From Lepraria neglecta (Eukaryota > Ascomycota > Lecanoromycetes > Lecanorales > Stereocaulaceae), in NCBI GenBank assembly GCA_033220425.1, contig CM065649.1:2604001-2668000 (forward strand): a stretch of DNA of 64,000 nucleotides, in the 5' to 3' direction. The notes below the pieces were generated by a model, which did not search any database, had not been told where the DNA came from, and saw only the letters and a list, made by a program, of their open reading frames with translations. Made by a program: the position numbers and the translations under genes. The first letter of the stretch is position 1; each line of letters opens with the position of its first letter. Positions 33,251 through 44,225 of the stretch are shown here, piece after piece.

Positions 33251-33719
33251 TTATACGATGAGGATGATAAGAGATTCTCCCTCATCACACAAAGCTCCTA
33301 TCTTAGTTCCCACTTTCAGAGTCTCTGCAAGCTGCCCAATGGTAACCCCATTTTCATCCTTCAAATTGCCCCCCCCCCAAGAGATTGAAGCCCCGTCGAT
33401 CGTACAAGTATATCACGGACTCCGTCACTGCTGGACTGCTAAGAAAAATTTCCCTCCAGCATCCGTTCGGGTGTCTAGTGCTAAGCCCTTGTAGCTTCTT
33501 TACGTCGACCCAATCGTCGGTACAGGTTGTACCGGCTGCTTTATAGGAGAGAAGGTCCATGAATGGGTTCCAACGCGGGAGCTCCTCTTCCGAATCGGTG
33601 TTCCCTTGCTGTTTGTAGACACTAACTCGTTGCCAGAGTAAGAGGTCTTTTGGCGAGGCGTGGCCGAAGATGGATTCCAGCAGCTCCGCTGTGTTGAGGA
33701 TTTGAGTACATGCAGACAT
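33251..33719 (-). pseudogene. F-box-like family, copy 6
   Basis: Minus-strand copy. MSACTQILNTAELLESIFGH then SPKDLLLWQRVSVYKQQ is the F-box, followed by LPRWNPFMDLLSYKA, WREIFLSSPAVTESVIYLYD and GFNLLGGG. A run of ten C (33369-33378 on plus) then moves the frame; past it, NLKDENGVTIGQLAETL continues the family sequence to TAA at 33251. One homopolymer length change is the only break, so it may be a sequencing artefact and the gene alive. The family's final FAGE exon was not found. Confidence 0.6.
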
Positions 33720-34204
33720 ATTGGACGTTTCTCATCCAATGAAGAGGCACCACGAGTGCAAAGCTTTGGTAATGGTTGATTTCTGATTTGAGTTGGTGTG
33801 TAAAGAGAGATGTCAAACATACACAAAATGAAATTTTATGTGATCGAGGGATATTCACTGTACCACCTTTCTACAACACCTTTGCAGTCGACGCTTAATT
33901 TTCCTTCCCAGATCGGCAGTCCTTATCAATCATTCACGTGAGAGTTACAATCATCAAGGAACCATTGCTTTCACGAACCTACATCCTGGTCTACCTTAAC
34001 GACCGTCGAGTGCTTGTCATGAAGCGCAGTCATAGCGGTCTTTCAAGCCACAATACCTGTACAACAGAGCCTGAGCCTAAGAAACAAAAGCCTGATGATG
34101 GCAAGCGAAAGAAGTAGAGTCTCACCTTCATCCAACATTTGGCGAATAACTGACAGCTTGTCTATAGTAGGCTGGTGACCTTCACTGACCTTCCTAAGCC
34201 GTCG

Positions 34205-34775
34205 ATGGCTGCATCCACGCAAGTCTTGGGCATCCCAGAGCTGTTGGAGATGACTCTGCTCCATGTCACAGAGCTCCCACTGCTCACTCTACAGCGAGTC
34301 TACAAAGTATGGAGAGATGCTATTGAGGGTTCTTCCCGTCTCCAGCAGAAGTTGTGCATGAAAGCCGACCCAATCGACGTCAACGGCGAACCGTAGGATT
34401 TCAACACGAAAAGTTTCGATTGGAACCTGTTCTTCCTCAAGTACGCAAAGAAAAATGTCACCCATATAGGTTCCTGTCCCGGTAAGGAAATTGACCGCAA
34501 GATCCTCGAGAGGTTTGACTGTGCTGGGTGCCTCTTGGCGTAAGATATTTATAACCCAACCAACAGGATTGAAGGTCGGCCTGAGTTATATTCGAGAGCT
34601 AGGGAATGCCGGAGATCCTGGAGTGGAATTTGGGTGGATGGCTTTAGGGATGCAAGAGCGAGCTGGCATCGAGATGGATGATGTGGCCACTTTAACAGAA
34701 GAGGGCCATGAACGTTATGGAAAGTTGGTGGCCGGCGTTCAAGTTCAAGTGATCATTTCAGGGGCTTTTACCAGG
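34205..34775 (+). pseudogene. F-box-like family, copy 7
   Basis: MAASTQVLGIPELLEMTLLH and LPLLTLQRVYKVWRDAI form the F-box. A TAG at 34394-34396 follows (EP-stop-DFNTKSFDWN, a Gln-type position). Another frame carries GASWRKIFITQPTGLKVGL and the C-terminal part to about 34775, where a GT donor (CCAGGTAACATG) suggests the last intron. Head-to-head with copy 6, whose start is about 490 bases away. Confidence 0.6.
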
Positions 34776-35102
34776 TAACATGTGAGCTACTTGGATTTGG
34801 AATGTTGTGTTGCGGACTGATCTGATGAATAGCAGACTCGATAACGATCCGCAGTGGTCTTGAGCCAGCTTCATATTGAAGCTTAGCGCAGGATATTATG
34901 GTGGCATACAATGGAATGCAAGTTATGCGAACAGATTGACCATCTCATAAGCTTGCACCCATTCCACCGAGATGCTTAATCAGACATGAGACATGCACTC
35001 TGCGGAGGAGCTATCTGATCCGCAGAACGCTTAAGTTTGAGCGTTTGCCTTCTCCTCCAACCAAGAGCCTTCACCATATTGAAATTCCATGTCTCTGAGC
35101 CG

Positions 35103-36055
35103 TCAGATGTTCGTTTGCTGATCAAGTTCAAGCGTGAACAATACCCTTTCCGTAGTCTCAATCTCAATAACATCTGCCTTAATATGGTTGCTGGTGCTGA
35201 TCTGCGTCCCGAATTCTGTTGGCCAATCCATGACATCCCATTCAAGACCGCGCGTCGTGATGATTGAAGGCTTTCCAATCGGTATGATGCCCACATTCTC
35301 CGCGAAGAACCCTGGAGCTACTGGTGTATATATCTTATTCAACCCTTTTTCCAACAGAAATATGATACTTTCTTTTGTGATAAGATATAGATCTCCCACC
35401 GAGGCCGTGGGCTCTTGATTCGCTTCTGCGTAAAGATGATGCAGTTGAGAGAACGCTTGATCAGCTCTGCCGCCTAGACCTCCAAAGATAGCTATATCAA
35501 GCCTGCTCTCCTGAGGACCAGAAGGAGTGCTGGGTGGGGTCTCCTCTAGGCCAAGAATTAGGCGGGATCTTTCACGGATATATCTCAAGCACTTTGCCAT
35601 ATCTGTTGAATACTGATCTGGGTCCTTGATGATCTCAACTCCTTTTGCCTCATAATACTCCTGGACCTCTGGTCGGATGGAATCCAGATCTCCGCAGATC
35701 ACGTTAGGTATCTTGGACAGGTTTAATCTAAGACATCCGATAGGGTATTGAGATGGACAAACAGATTGCGACTTTTCGGTTTTCCCTTGCTCATACAAGT
35801 CATAAAGTCGGTTGGCGCCGCCATCTGCAGCAACAACAACCGCTAATTTCCGAATTAGTCATTTATTGCTTTTGCTGAGAGCATCTTCCACATTGCCTGC
35901 CTACCCCCGTCACAACACCGACATAACAATCCCTTGTCTTCCAACGGCTGATTCAAAATGAGGACAGCAAATGAATTTCCTTCAAGACTGCGATCATCCC
36001 TCCCGAGAGTGAAGCGTGCTGGGCGCCATACCTTGGCTTCCAGCTTATGAGACAT
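35103..36055 (-). CDS. THI80: Thiamine pyrophosphokinase
   Basis: Transfers pyrophosphate from ATP to thiamine to make thiamine diphosphate, the cofactor of pyruvate decarboxylase, transketolase and others; cytosolic. Exons 35905-36055 and 35103-35842, 296 residues, joined by a 62-nt intron with branch TGACTAAT. Family blocks: FAVLILNQPLED, AADGGANRLYDL (substrate and ATP site), VICGDLDSIRPEV and DQYSTDMAKCLRYI (Mg-binding acids), GGLGGRADQAFSQLHHLY. The C-terminal beta part has WPTEFGTQISTSN. I used the ATG at 36055 (MSHKLEAKVW); an in-frame ATG at 36103 would add 16 residues. Intact. A dead truncated copy lies at about 41.8-42.2 kb. Confidence 0.92.
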
Positions 36056-36627
36056 CTGCACTTTGGTTGCTGCTAAAATTGAGATGGCGATTTGGACGGT
36101 CAAGGGTGATAATAAAACGAGAAATAGTGCTTTGCGTCTTCAATGATGACGAAGCCGCATTCGCGGCCTGTCTTCCGCTGCTTCCTTCGACACTTGACAT
36201 TTGACGAAGGATATGTGAGGAGCTTGTCAATACATAGGGAGATGTACGAAAAGCGTTTAATGTAAGAATCTTTGAGCTAACAGAATATAGCAGAATTTTT
36301 GTTGGTATTGCTGACTGCTGACGATGGTATCAATGTCGCCAACGTGAAATGAAAAGATTAGGAAGACGGTTTAGGGTTCAAAGCTAGTGGCGCCCGAGAC
36401 ACGGCCCGGAAGCCCGGCGTTCTTGGTGCGATGCTGCACGACTTCCTCCCGAACATATGCACTGATCTCACGCTCTGATCCTCGATTATTACGATTTAAT
36501 GGCCCAAAGTGCTTTCGCCAACGCTGCAAGTATTAAGAAAAGTCGAGGAGACGTGAACGTTTACAAAAAAAACGCCATGAAGCCCCAGGAACATCGCCGT
36601 TTCCGTGCCAGCGTGATATACCAATCC
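36056..36627. other. Intergenic
   Basis: Promoter of the thiamine pyrophosphokinase gene and 3' side of the secreted-protein gene. Nothing else seen. Confidence 0.35.
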
Positions 36628-37250
36628 TCAGCCAGAAGACGTGGTCGTAGCCGGGGGTAGCGGTGTACTGGTCGTAGTAGATTGCGGGAGACTTGTACTC
36701 GAAGGCGCGCTCGTGGAATTATTTAGCTGAAAGCTGCAACCCTGTGCATATCTGTGTAAGTATACGCTTTGCCCTAGCTGCGAGTCAAGGCTTGGGAACT
36801 ACCACTGGATAAAAGACTGTTCCGTTTAGTGCAGTGACAATGACGCAGTCGACTGTGCATGATGCGTTACCGGCCTTCGCACTCTCCTGCCAGCAAACAG
36901 CGTCTTGTTTGTCACTGATAGGTGGAACGCCAGCAAGACTGCTGTGATTCTTCAGTTGCTGCCTTTATGTACCAAGGCGTATAATCGTGTGACTCACTTA
37001 TCGTCACAGCTACCAGCTTGCGGACATCCGTCGATGCAATGTATGATGACATTGCCGGACAAGCTGTCGCCTTCGCAGTAACTTGAGTTGCTCGAGGTGG
37101 TAGGGCAGCTGAAGAAATCGTTGGAGCAGTTGGCAGCAAACGCTAATCTGCTTCTATCAACGGTCAGTCTCGAGAGTGGCTTGAAGAGAGGGAGTCAATG
37201 ATGTCTTAGGCCAAGCTAGTGGCGAGTATGATAGCAGCACCAAGCTTCAT
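36628..37250 (-). CDS. Small Cys-rich secreted protein
   Basis: Four exons in frame (37211-37250, 36998-37142, 36803-36938, 36628-36741), 144 residues. Exon 1, MKLGAAIILATSLA, is a signal peptide. The mature part carries at least ten Cys: NCSNDFFSCPTTSS, SSYCEGD, IIHCIDGCPQAGSCDDN, DAVCWQES, ASCTVDCVIV and a final GCSF. It closes with a Ser/Thr/Pro tail likely to be O-glycosylated. Introns 2 and 3 have good GT-AG ends (GTGAGT...CAGCAG; GTAGTT...CACAG). The first intron, however, would begin CC(TAAGACA) instead of GT although its acceptor and the frame fit, so exon 1 is either mis-placed or its donor is mutated. Conserved-looking small secreted protein, function unknown. Confidence 0.6.
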
Positions 37251-38360
37251 ATTCTTTCCCAACGTGATTTGGCACGTTGAAGTTTTGATCAGGCGTCCGT
37301 TTGAAATTGCGATCGGGGATAGAACGTTTTAAGGACTCTCTGCCTGCTGCCCATTCGTCACGGAATATACCGAAGATGTGATGACAAAAATACGGTATCT
37401 ACAGCCGGCCCCCACATTGCGGATTCTAGGCATGCTGTTTATCGCCTCAACCTACCACCATGACTCTGGAGTATCAACACAGCTATGTTGCGAGGGTTTC
37501 GATTCTTACAAGTCCAAAACAAATGTGAATTCAGATTCCAAACTGTACAGTAATGCACATTGGCGCATCGCGCTTCTAAGGCTCTGGTGTCGTGAATTGG
37601 CAGTTTCCTTCTGCCGATGCGGGAGAATCGATAGAGCGTGCTGTACATGGTTAGTGTAGAGGATCCTGGTGCCACTTCAGCATCAGCGATTGTCCCTCTT
37701 ATTACTTGTCAACGTTGATAATGAGGAGACTCTTCGTCGCCACCTGAATGGACGTCTTAGGTATGATCTACACCTTTCCCTTCTTTACTGAAGATTCATA
37801 GTATTTTCTCCGTTCACTTGAATACAATCTTCACAGAGGGCATTCAATTTGCTGAAATACGTCAACTATGAAAATTCGTGTGAGTTGTCTAAACATTAGA
37901 GTTTTGGCAGTCTTCAAAGTCTTCATCCTCTGCTCCTTGTCTGATTAATCCGCACCGCGAGGTAGTATTGTAATAGGGTTTCAAGAATGGATATATAATA
38001 ATTCTGGGGATGGAAGGGCGATATTTTGGTGGCTCTAGTCGTGCACCCTCAATCAGGAACCCTTTGGAAAAGAAAAGAGCACTACAACTGTCTCCTGGCA
38101 TTTGTAGAGAAGCAAGCACGACGTACTCTTGTGAGAACGTGTGTTCAATATCGAGATGCCGATCGCTAACGAAACTAATTGCCTTCTTTGGTTGAAATTT
38201 AATGTACAGAATTGGATAGTCCCTGCTCCTTCTAATTAGCCGATGACGGACATCATGTACCTTTGTATCTTTGTTGATTTGTCAGGAAGACACGCACGCA
38301 ATCTTAGAACTAAATTAGGTTACTACAATTACAAATCCAAAGTAAGCAATGCGCATTACA
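37251..38360. other. Gene-free stretch, divergent promoters
   Basis: Between two divergently transcribed genes. No exon found; short frames on both strands only. Confidence 0.4.
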
Positions 38361-38369
38361 TATAAAAAG
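38361..38369 (+). promoter_or_regulatory. TATA box of the CmcJ-like gene
   Basis: TATAAAAAG lies 61 bases before the ATG at 38422, a suitable distance for a core promoter with a short leader. Confidence 0.5.
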
Positions 38370-38421
38370 GGCTGCTTCGTTGTAGAAGAAAAGGTGAAAT
38401 CTAGTTCTGACGAAATTAACA

Positions 38422-39451
38422 ATGGCATCTACAATCACCGCCCCGTCTACTATTGCACCACATCTTCTAAGCAATGACTTCGAAGCCCAGGCGAGCCAAA
38501 CGGCCCTGAAAGGAAGTGAGGCCCACAATGTGGTCGCGGAGTTCAACTACTACAAAGACCCCGGCGATGGCAGTCCTCCAGCACCAACCTACGTTGGCAA
38601 ACCAGAGACATACGAGCGACCAGCAGAGACTAGAACGATGGTCGTACACGACATTCGCGGAGAAGAGGACAAGTACACCTTAGACAAAACGGGTTTCCAA
38701 ATCTACAGACATGTCAGTCAGGAAACCGCGTTCGAGGATGAGGCGGAAATCAAGAGGAATTACTACCCAGAAGTCGAAGATATTTTGAAGTCTGCGTAAG
38801 GTCACCTTTCTCTTTTGGTGTTGCCTTCAGTATTCTAGCCAATTCAATGGACTATCTTCGCGCAAAGACCAAGCTTCATCCTAACATCATTCTTCCAGCA
38901 CCGGCGCCTCCAAAATCTTCATCTTCGACCACACCATCCGCCGCCAGTCACTCGACAAGAGTGTCACCGACCCGGCCAACAACCCCCAAGCCCTCCGCGG
39001 CCCCGTCCAACGCGTCCACATCGACCAATCCTACAAAGCCGGCCCCGAGCGCGTCCAGCACCACCTCCCCGCCGAGGCCGAGCGCCTCCTCAAAGGCCGC
39101 TACCAAATCATCAACGTCTGGCGTCCCATCAAAACCATCCGTAAAGACCCGCTCGGAGTCGCGGATGCTACGTCCGTGCCCGAAGATGACCTTTTGCCCG
39201 TGCAGTTGATTTATCCGGACCGTGTCGGGGAGACTTTTACGGTTCGTCCGAATCTGCGTCATCGCTGGTTTTATCTTAGGGAGCAGACACCGCGGGAGGT
39301 TATGTTGATTAAGTGTTTTGATTCTAAGCTGGATGGGAGGGCTAGGAGGGCACCGCATAGCGCGTTCGTGGATCAAGGGGCTGAGGCTGAGAGTCCTAGG
39401 GAGAGTATCGAGGTTAGAGCGTTGGTTTTTCATCCCGATGATGTTGAGTGA
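38422..39451 (+). CDS. CmcJ/NvfI-like oxygenase family protein
   Basis: Belongs to the fungal family often annotated as CmcJ-like methyltransferase, 7-alpha-cephem-methoxylase P8-related or GA4-desaturase family; members look like iron/2-oxoglutarate enzymes of secondary metabolism. Exons 38422-38795 and 38899-39451 (103-nt intron, TTCTTCCAG acceptor) give 308 residues. Blocks: FNYYKDPGDGSPP at the N-terminus, MVVHDIRGEEDKYTLDKTGF, then ASKIFIFDHTIRR, RVHIDQS (H-x-D, putative iron ligands), INVWRPIKTI, RHRWFYLREQTPREVMLIKC and FDS, and HSAFVD near the end. Intact. No other biosynthetic gene is adjacent, so it is a stand-alone tailoring-type enzyme; substrate unknown. Confidence 0.85.
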
Positions 39452-39609
39452 GATTGAAACGCCATTGGTGAAAGAGTCGAGATTGACCGGACATAGTACT
39501 TACTGCAATGAAATCCTCATGAACCTATCGTTAAATGTCTATTGTAATCACCCTCTAGTATAACAGTAGTTTTCAATCAGGCTTCGGGGCAGACGGCTGT
39601 TCTATTCTG

Positions 39610-41350
39610 TCACTGGTTTTTTACTTTGACAAGTTTAGTAACGCTCGTCCCGTCTTGAAGCATATCTCCCTCCTCTTCAAGGCGGTAGCCTCTCAAGCGA
39701 GGAATCAAAACCGTCCAAAGATACCAGTAGATAACACCGCAAACAAGTCTGCGCATGGGTATGGTTAGCACCATCCCAGCACGTTCCACTGATTGGAAGC
39801 TTACAGTCCGCCACCCACGACAGCGTAAGTAGCATACCAGAACCCCACATCACCTCCTCCGTCCTTCGGCGGAACAAACGGCGCCACAATCAGACAAGAG
39901 CTTAGAGCTATTCTCAACCAAACAGCCACCCTCCATGCTTTGAAGGGCCTTTTCAGGTCCGATCTGGACTTCCTTAGCCACAAGGTGCCTATGCAGATCG
40001 CCATGGCGAAGAACTGGGCAGGGTAACCTTCAACGTCGAGGATGAATGCATATACGTCCTGTTGCGGAGGGAGTACGATGACCAGTAGTGAAGGGATGTA
40101 GTGAACAATCAAGCCGCCGAGTGGAGCATTAAACGGGTATGAAGAGGACAGGTATTTGGCGAAGGGCAGGAAGCCTTGTCGAGCGACTTCTTGGTTGACA
40201 CGGGCCTGAAAGCTTTCAGTCAAGACCTTTCTTAGAGGTGGATAGATTGGGCGCTCTTTACCAGGGTAAACGTGACAACCATCACATTGCCCGCAGCTGA
40301 AACAGCAACTAGGATTGGTAATACTGTACTCCCCACACTTGTTCCGAAGATCCTCTCGAAGAAGAGCGCAGCAATCAGCTCACCGCTGTTACTTATCTCT
40401 TCCAAAGGCACGACAATGAAATAGGCTATGTTAAGCACCAAATAGAAAACGGCAACAGTCAGCAATGCGGTCGGAGCCATGGTCTTCAGCGTCCGGACAG
40501 GGTCTTTGACCTCGTTGAGGACGTTGTTGACGTTATCGTAGCCAGCGAACGAATAAGAGACCTTGAAAATGGCAGTCGAAAGAGCGACAAGGTCCCAATT
40601 GGAACCTTCGAACAGCCGAGCCAAGGACAGCGTTTCAGCGTTTTCGCAGGACGATGTTTGCGGCAGGAAAAGAGCCACCACACCGAGAATGGCCATGAAC
40701 GCCATCAGCCCGATTTTGACCCATGCGAGCGCATTCTGGACCCATATACCCGTCTTCAGGAAACACCCATGCACTATGGTGATGGCCGTCAAGAGGCCAA
40801 CAGCAAGCGTCCGCTGCGCAAAGGCGGTAACCTCCATATCCAACGCAACGAGCATATACTCGCCAAAGACGATGCAGTTGCTCGCCGTAAACCCCAAAAT
40901 CACGGCCTGAATAGCCACCAACGTCGACGCCAAGAACCGCGGGCGCCGGTACATGAATTCTAGATACACCTTTGTGCCGCCGCTGCGAGGCAGCATGCAG
41001 CCGAGTTCCATGGACACGGCGAGGCCGCAGGCGGCTATGACGGCGCCGACCATCCAGACTGTTAATGCGAGGCCGACGCTGCCGACGGATTTGTAGATGT
41101 TTCCGGGCGTGGCGAAGATGCCGGAGCCGACGATGCGCGAGATGGTGAGCATGTAGGCGGAGGTCCATGTTAGGTTGCGGCCAAAGGTGGCGGTTTCGGG
41201 TAGGGTGTCTAGTTCGATGGAGCGATCGTTGGAGGCTGGTGAGACATGGCCATCTTGGAGATTGTTTGTGGACTGGTTCGGCTCAGCAGAGTTAGTGAAG
41301 GACGGCTCATGATCGAGAAGAGGCTGCAGCTCATCGGGAACTTTAGGCAT
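39610..41350 (-). CDS. Amino-acid permease, Mup1/LAT-like
   Basis: Twelve-span carrier of the APC superfamily, LAT subgroup; closest in look to the high-affinity methionine permease Mup1. Exons 40262-41350, 39805-40205 and 39610-39748 give 542 residues in frame. I chose ATG 41350 (MPKVPDELQPLL); the frame is open further upstream. The cytosolic N-terminus (about 65 residues) is acidic with two DxE stretches, a typical site for nutrient-controlled ubiquitination. First span: TISRIVGSGIFATPG, the substrate-binding unwound helix of LATs. Later SYSFAGYDNVNNVLNEVKDP is the conserved span 6 and loop. Acidic C-terminus after LIPRLRG. Intact. Confidence 0.88.
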
Positions 41351-41801
41351 CACAGATCTAACGCTGTTTTTCTTGCATAAATTAATTGGATAAGTAGTCG
41401 AGGCTGTGGTTGTAATAACACTTTGACAGAACACGCTGGTAAGCAAGCAAGTGGTGGAGGAAGCGTGATGTAAATAAGCGTCAAGTATTGCAGATCTATG
41501 TACTCGACCATTACAAATACTCTGTTTTTTTTAAGGCACTCCGTTGAGCACAATCACGACATTTGATGAATGCTGGTTGCACGCAATCACGTCATTCGCT
41601 TAGGGTTACGATTCGCAAAGGCTGCGCAATTTCTTGGACACCAAGAACAAGGGGAAAGCTGTACATATTAGTTAGCTTTTTCTTGAAAAATGTCATTTAT
41701 TGAACCTCTTCAAAAAGGCAGTCATATCAACTGGGGGAGCATGTTGTAATTTGTTGGCTAAACAATTGGCAACACCGTGCTGAATGATAGTACTTAATGA
41801 T
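41351..41801. other. Intergenic
   Basis: Permease promoter side and spacer before the thiamine pyrophosphokinase remnant; nothing coding recognised. Confidence 0.35.
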
Positions 41802-42206
41802 CTACTCACGTCGCTTCATCACAAGTGTAACCCGACCACATTCATCCAGGTCTCCGCAAATTACATTGAGTATCTTGTGCAAGTCAGTACAAAATCAAAG
41901 GGAACCTATTAGGATAGACGAACGCTATCTGGCCTTTGGATCTTTTCTTGCTCAAATAAGTCATAAAGTCGATTGGCTCCTCCTGCAGCGAATACCAGTT
42001 TAGCTTGTGCGCAAGTTAGCCATACATTGCTTTTGTTGAGATCATCGCCCATGTTACGCACCTTTATTTCAGCTTCCCAAAAACAAGTTTCTGTTTTCCA
42101 ATGACTGGTTTAGTATCAGGACCGCAAAAGCATTCCCATCGAGGCGGCGATCATCCTTCGCTAAAGTGAAGCGTGCTGGACGCCACTCCTTGACAGTAGG
42201 AGGCAT
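41802..42206 (-). pseudogene. Truncated thiamine pyrophosphokinase copy
   Basis: Duplicate of the 35.1-36.1 kb gene. The minus strand from 42206 reads MPPTVKEWRPARFTLAKDDR and NAFAVLILNQSLENRN, matching the live gene's first exon, then a stop. After a decayed intron, FAAGGANRLYDLFEQEKIQ and VICGDLDE follow in separate frames. Everything downstream of the GDLD block is missing. About three breaks besides the truncation. Confidence 0.8.
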
Positions 42207-42778
42207 CTGTAACATGCTTGCTGCTACACTTTGAGCCAAATGAGGGACGAATAGAACGAGTAATCACCAAATGGATGGAACACTGAAGGAGTTGCAATCT
42301 TCACGGATCTTGGCCGGGTTTTGTCAGGAGAACCGTGGAGAGAAATTTGTATATTTAGGATGTCAAATGACTGTAGATAGCCAAAGGAATTAACAGCGCC
42401 GAATGTAGATGAATTCGAAGAGAAAACATGTGTTGGAAATCTTTCAATATCGAGCATCGGAAAGCGATCAATCTAGGCCATTTAGTGGAGCAATTATGCG
42501 CCTAGAGCTACCTTTATGGGCAGACTCGCCTACTGTTGTAAGTAGAACCACGATAAGAAACAATCGAAATGATCAGTCAAGTGCTCAATAATACCTTACT
42601 TCGACAAGACATCTGAGGAGGCTTGAGGATCTGCACGTCATATCAAAGTCTTGGCACTACTCTAGCGACGGAGGAATTTCCGCTGACAAAACCTCCATCC
42701 AGAAAATCGATACCCATCTTCAACCTACAGCTTCCCATCCTTATAGTCTCGATCTACTATCCTTCCACAGTCTTTAAG
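42207..42778. other. Intergenic, Mia40 promoter
   Basis: No exon recognised. The open frame upstream of the Mia40 ATG is probably leader sequence. Confidence 0.35.
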
Positions 42779-43731
42779 ATGATACGGCAAGCTCCACGCC
42801 TGCTCCTACGGAACCCTCCTGCTCTTCGAGCCCTCCCAACCCGCCGTTTTCTCTCCACCGCGCCACCAGCTCAGAAATCACGGAGCTGGAAGAGCAGCGC
42901 TGTAAGATGGGGCTTGGCAATAGGGGCGGTTTATTATTATAATACTAGCAATTTGTTTGCTGAGGAGCCATCTTGTCTGTTCCATTATGCCCGAGTAGAA
43001 GGGGATGAAAAGCTGATGAAGTTTCCAGTCGCAGCATCCCCCAAACCCCCCCAGAAGAAACACCCCTCCCTACCCTCGAGTCAATCGCTCCTTCACGGCG
43101 CCAAAAAGCCGCCCCACCAACTCCATCCACTCCCTCAGATAGCCCATCTTCATCTATAAGCCCCAACACAACAGCCTCCCCCGACCCAGGCATGGAAGAG
43201 ACCGAAGCCGAAGCCTCCCAAGAAGGCGCCTTCAACGAAGAAACGGGCGAAATAAACTGGGACTGTCCCTGCCTAGGGGGAATGGCACATGGACCATGCG
43301 GCGAGCAATTCAGAGCAGCATTCAGCTGTTTTGTGTATTCGAAGGAGGACCCGAAGGGCATGGAGTGCATACCGAATTTTAAGAACATGCAGGATTGCTT
43401 TAGGGAACATCCTGAGATTTATGGGGCGGAGTTGGAGGAGGATGAGGAGGGAGAATTAGGAGGTGGGGAAGGGGATGGGGATGTAAGTGTGGGAGCAGGG
43501 GCAGGGGCGGAGGGGGAGGCTTTGCCAGCTGCTGCGACGAAAGCTGCGGGTGCCGAGCGGCCGGCGCCTGCGAATCAGGCTTTGCCAGATTCAAGTTCGG
43601 CAGATGATGCACAGCGCGCGAGAAAGGCAACGGATCAAGTGAGGGACGAGCATTCGGAGACACCAAGTGAGAGCGATGAGATGGTGCCGAAGGCGGCGTT
43701 TGATGCTATGGATGCTACGGTAGCTAAGTGA
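42779..43731 (+). CDS. MIA40: Mitochondrial import oxidoreductase Mia40
   Basis: Receptor and disulfide donor of the intermembrane space; oxidises imported Cx3C/Cx9C proteins together with Erv1. Exon 1 has a presequence ([20 protein letters not shown], Arg-rich) and a single inner-membrane span, [20 protein letters not shown]. Exon 2 opens at about 43036 and, after an acidic Pro/Ser linker, carries the catalytic CPC ([10 protein letters not shown]) and the twin Cx9C helices [14 protein letters not shown] and [13 protein letters not shown]. The C-terminus is a long acidic Gly/Ala-rich tail, usual in ascomycetes. The intron lies between about 42960 and 43034; the acceptor (GTCGCAG) is clear but the donor is not, since the obvious GTCTGT leaves the wrong phase. 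Confidence 0.9.
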
Positions 43732-44225
43732 GGAAGGCATTAAGGGCGATGAGTGTGGGCTTGAAAGATCGACAAGATTTGTACGTTACTGTATACCAGC
43801 GCATCAGGAGCATGAAGCGGCATTTGCACGGGGAATACAAAAAGGGAGGAACTTCCTCTGGAAGTCAGTCATGATTTCACAGCGGCGCTATGAATACGGC
43901 GTACGTCGAGGAAGCTCTTGTATGATGGCATCGGAATAGAATCTCCACTACTCAATAGATCATGTTACCATTATGCATCAGCCTCGATTAGTCTCATGCC
44001 AAACGCAATAGACTATCAGAGATGGGTGAATATGTTGATCAAGCACTACTTAATAGAAATACAGACACGGTATCTTCCGAACATTGGACAGCTCTGAGCT
44101 GCTGTGAAGGTTGTACCAGGGGAATCAAAATGAGTCGAGTCGAATAACGTGATGTCACGCGTAGCCGCCCTGCCGCCTTCCTATAGCGCCTCCACTATGC
44201 CATCCTCTCCCTCCAGAGAAGCCAT
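43732..44225. other. Convergent intergenic region
   Basis: Two 3' flanks facing each other; nothing further seen. Confidence 0.4.

Noticed and set aside
17816-39451. Secondary-metabolite gene cluster (oxidase, SDR, P450, CmcJ-like enzyme)
   Set aside because: No backbone enzyme, transporter or regulator; the oxidase, SDR and P450 are broken and the CmcJ-like gene is over 10 kb away.
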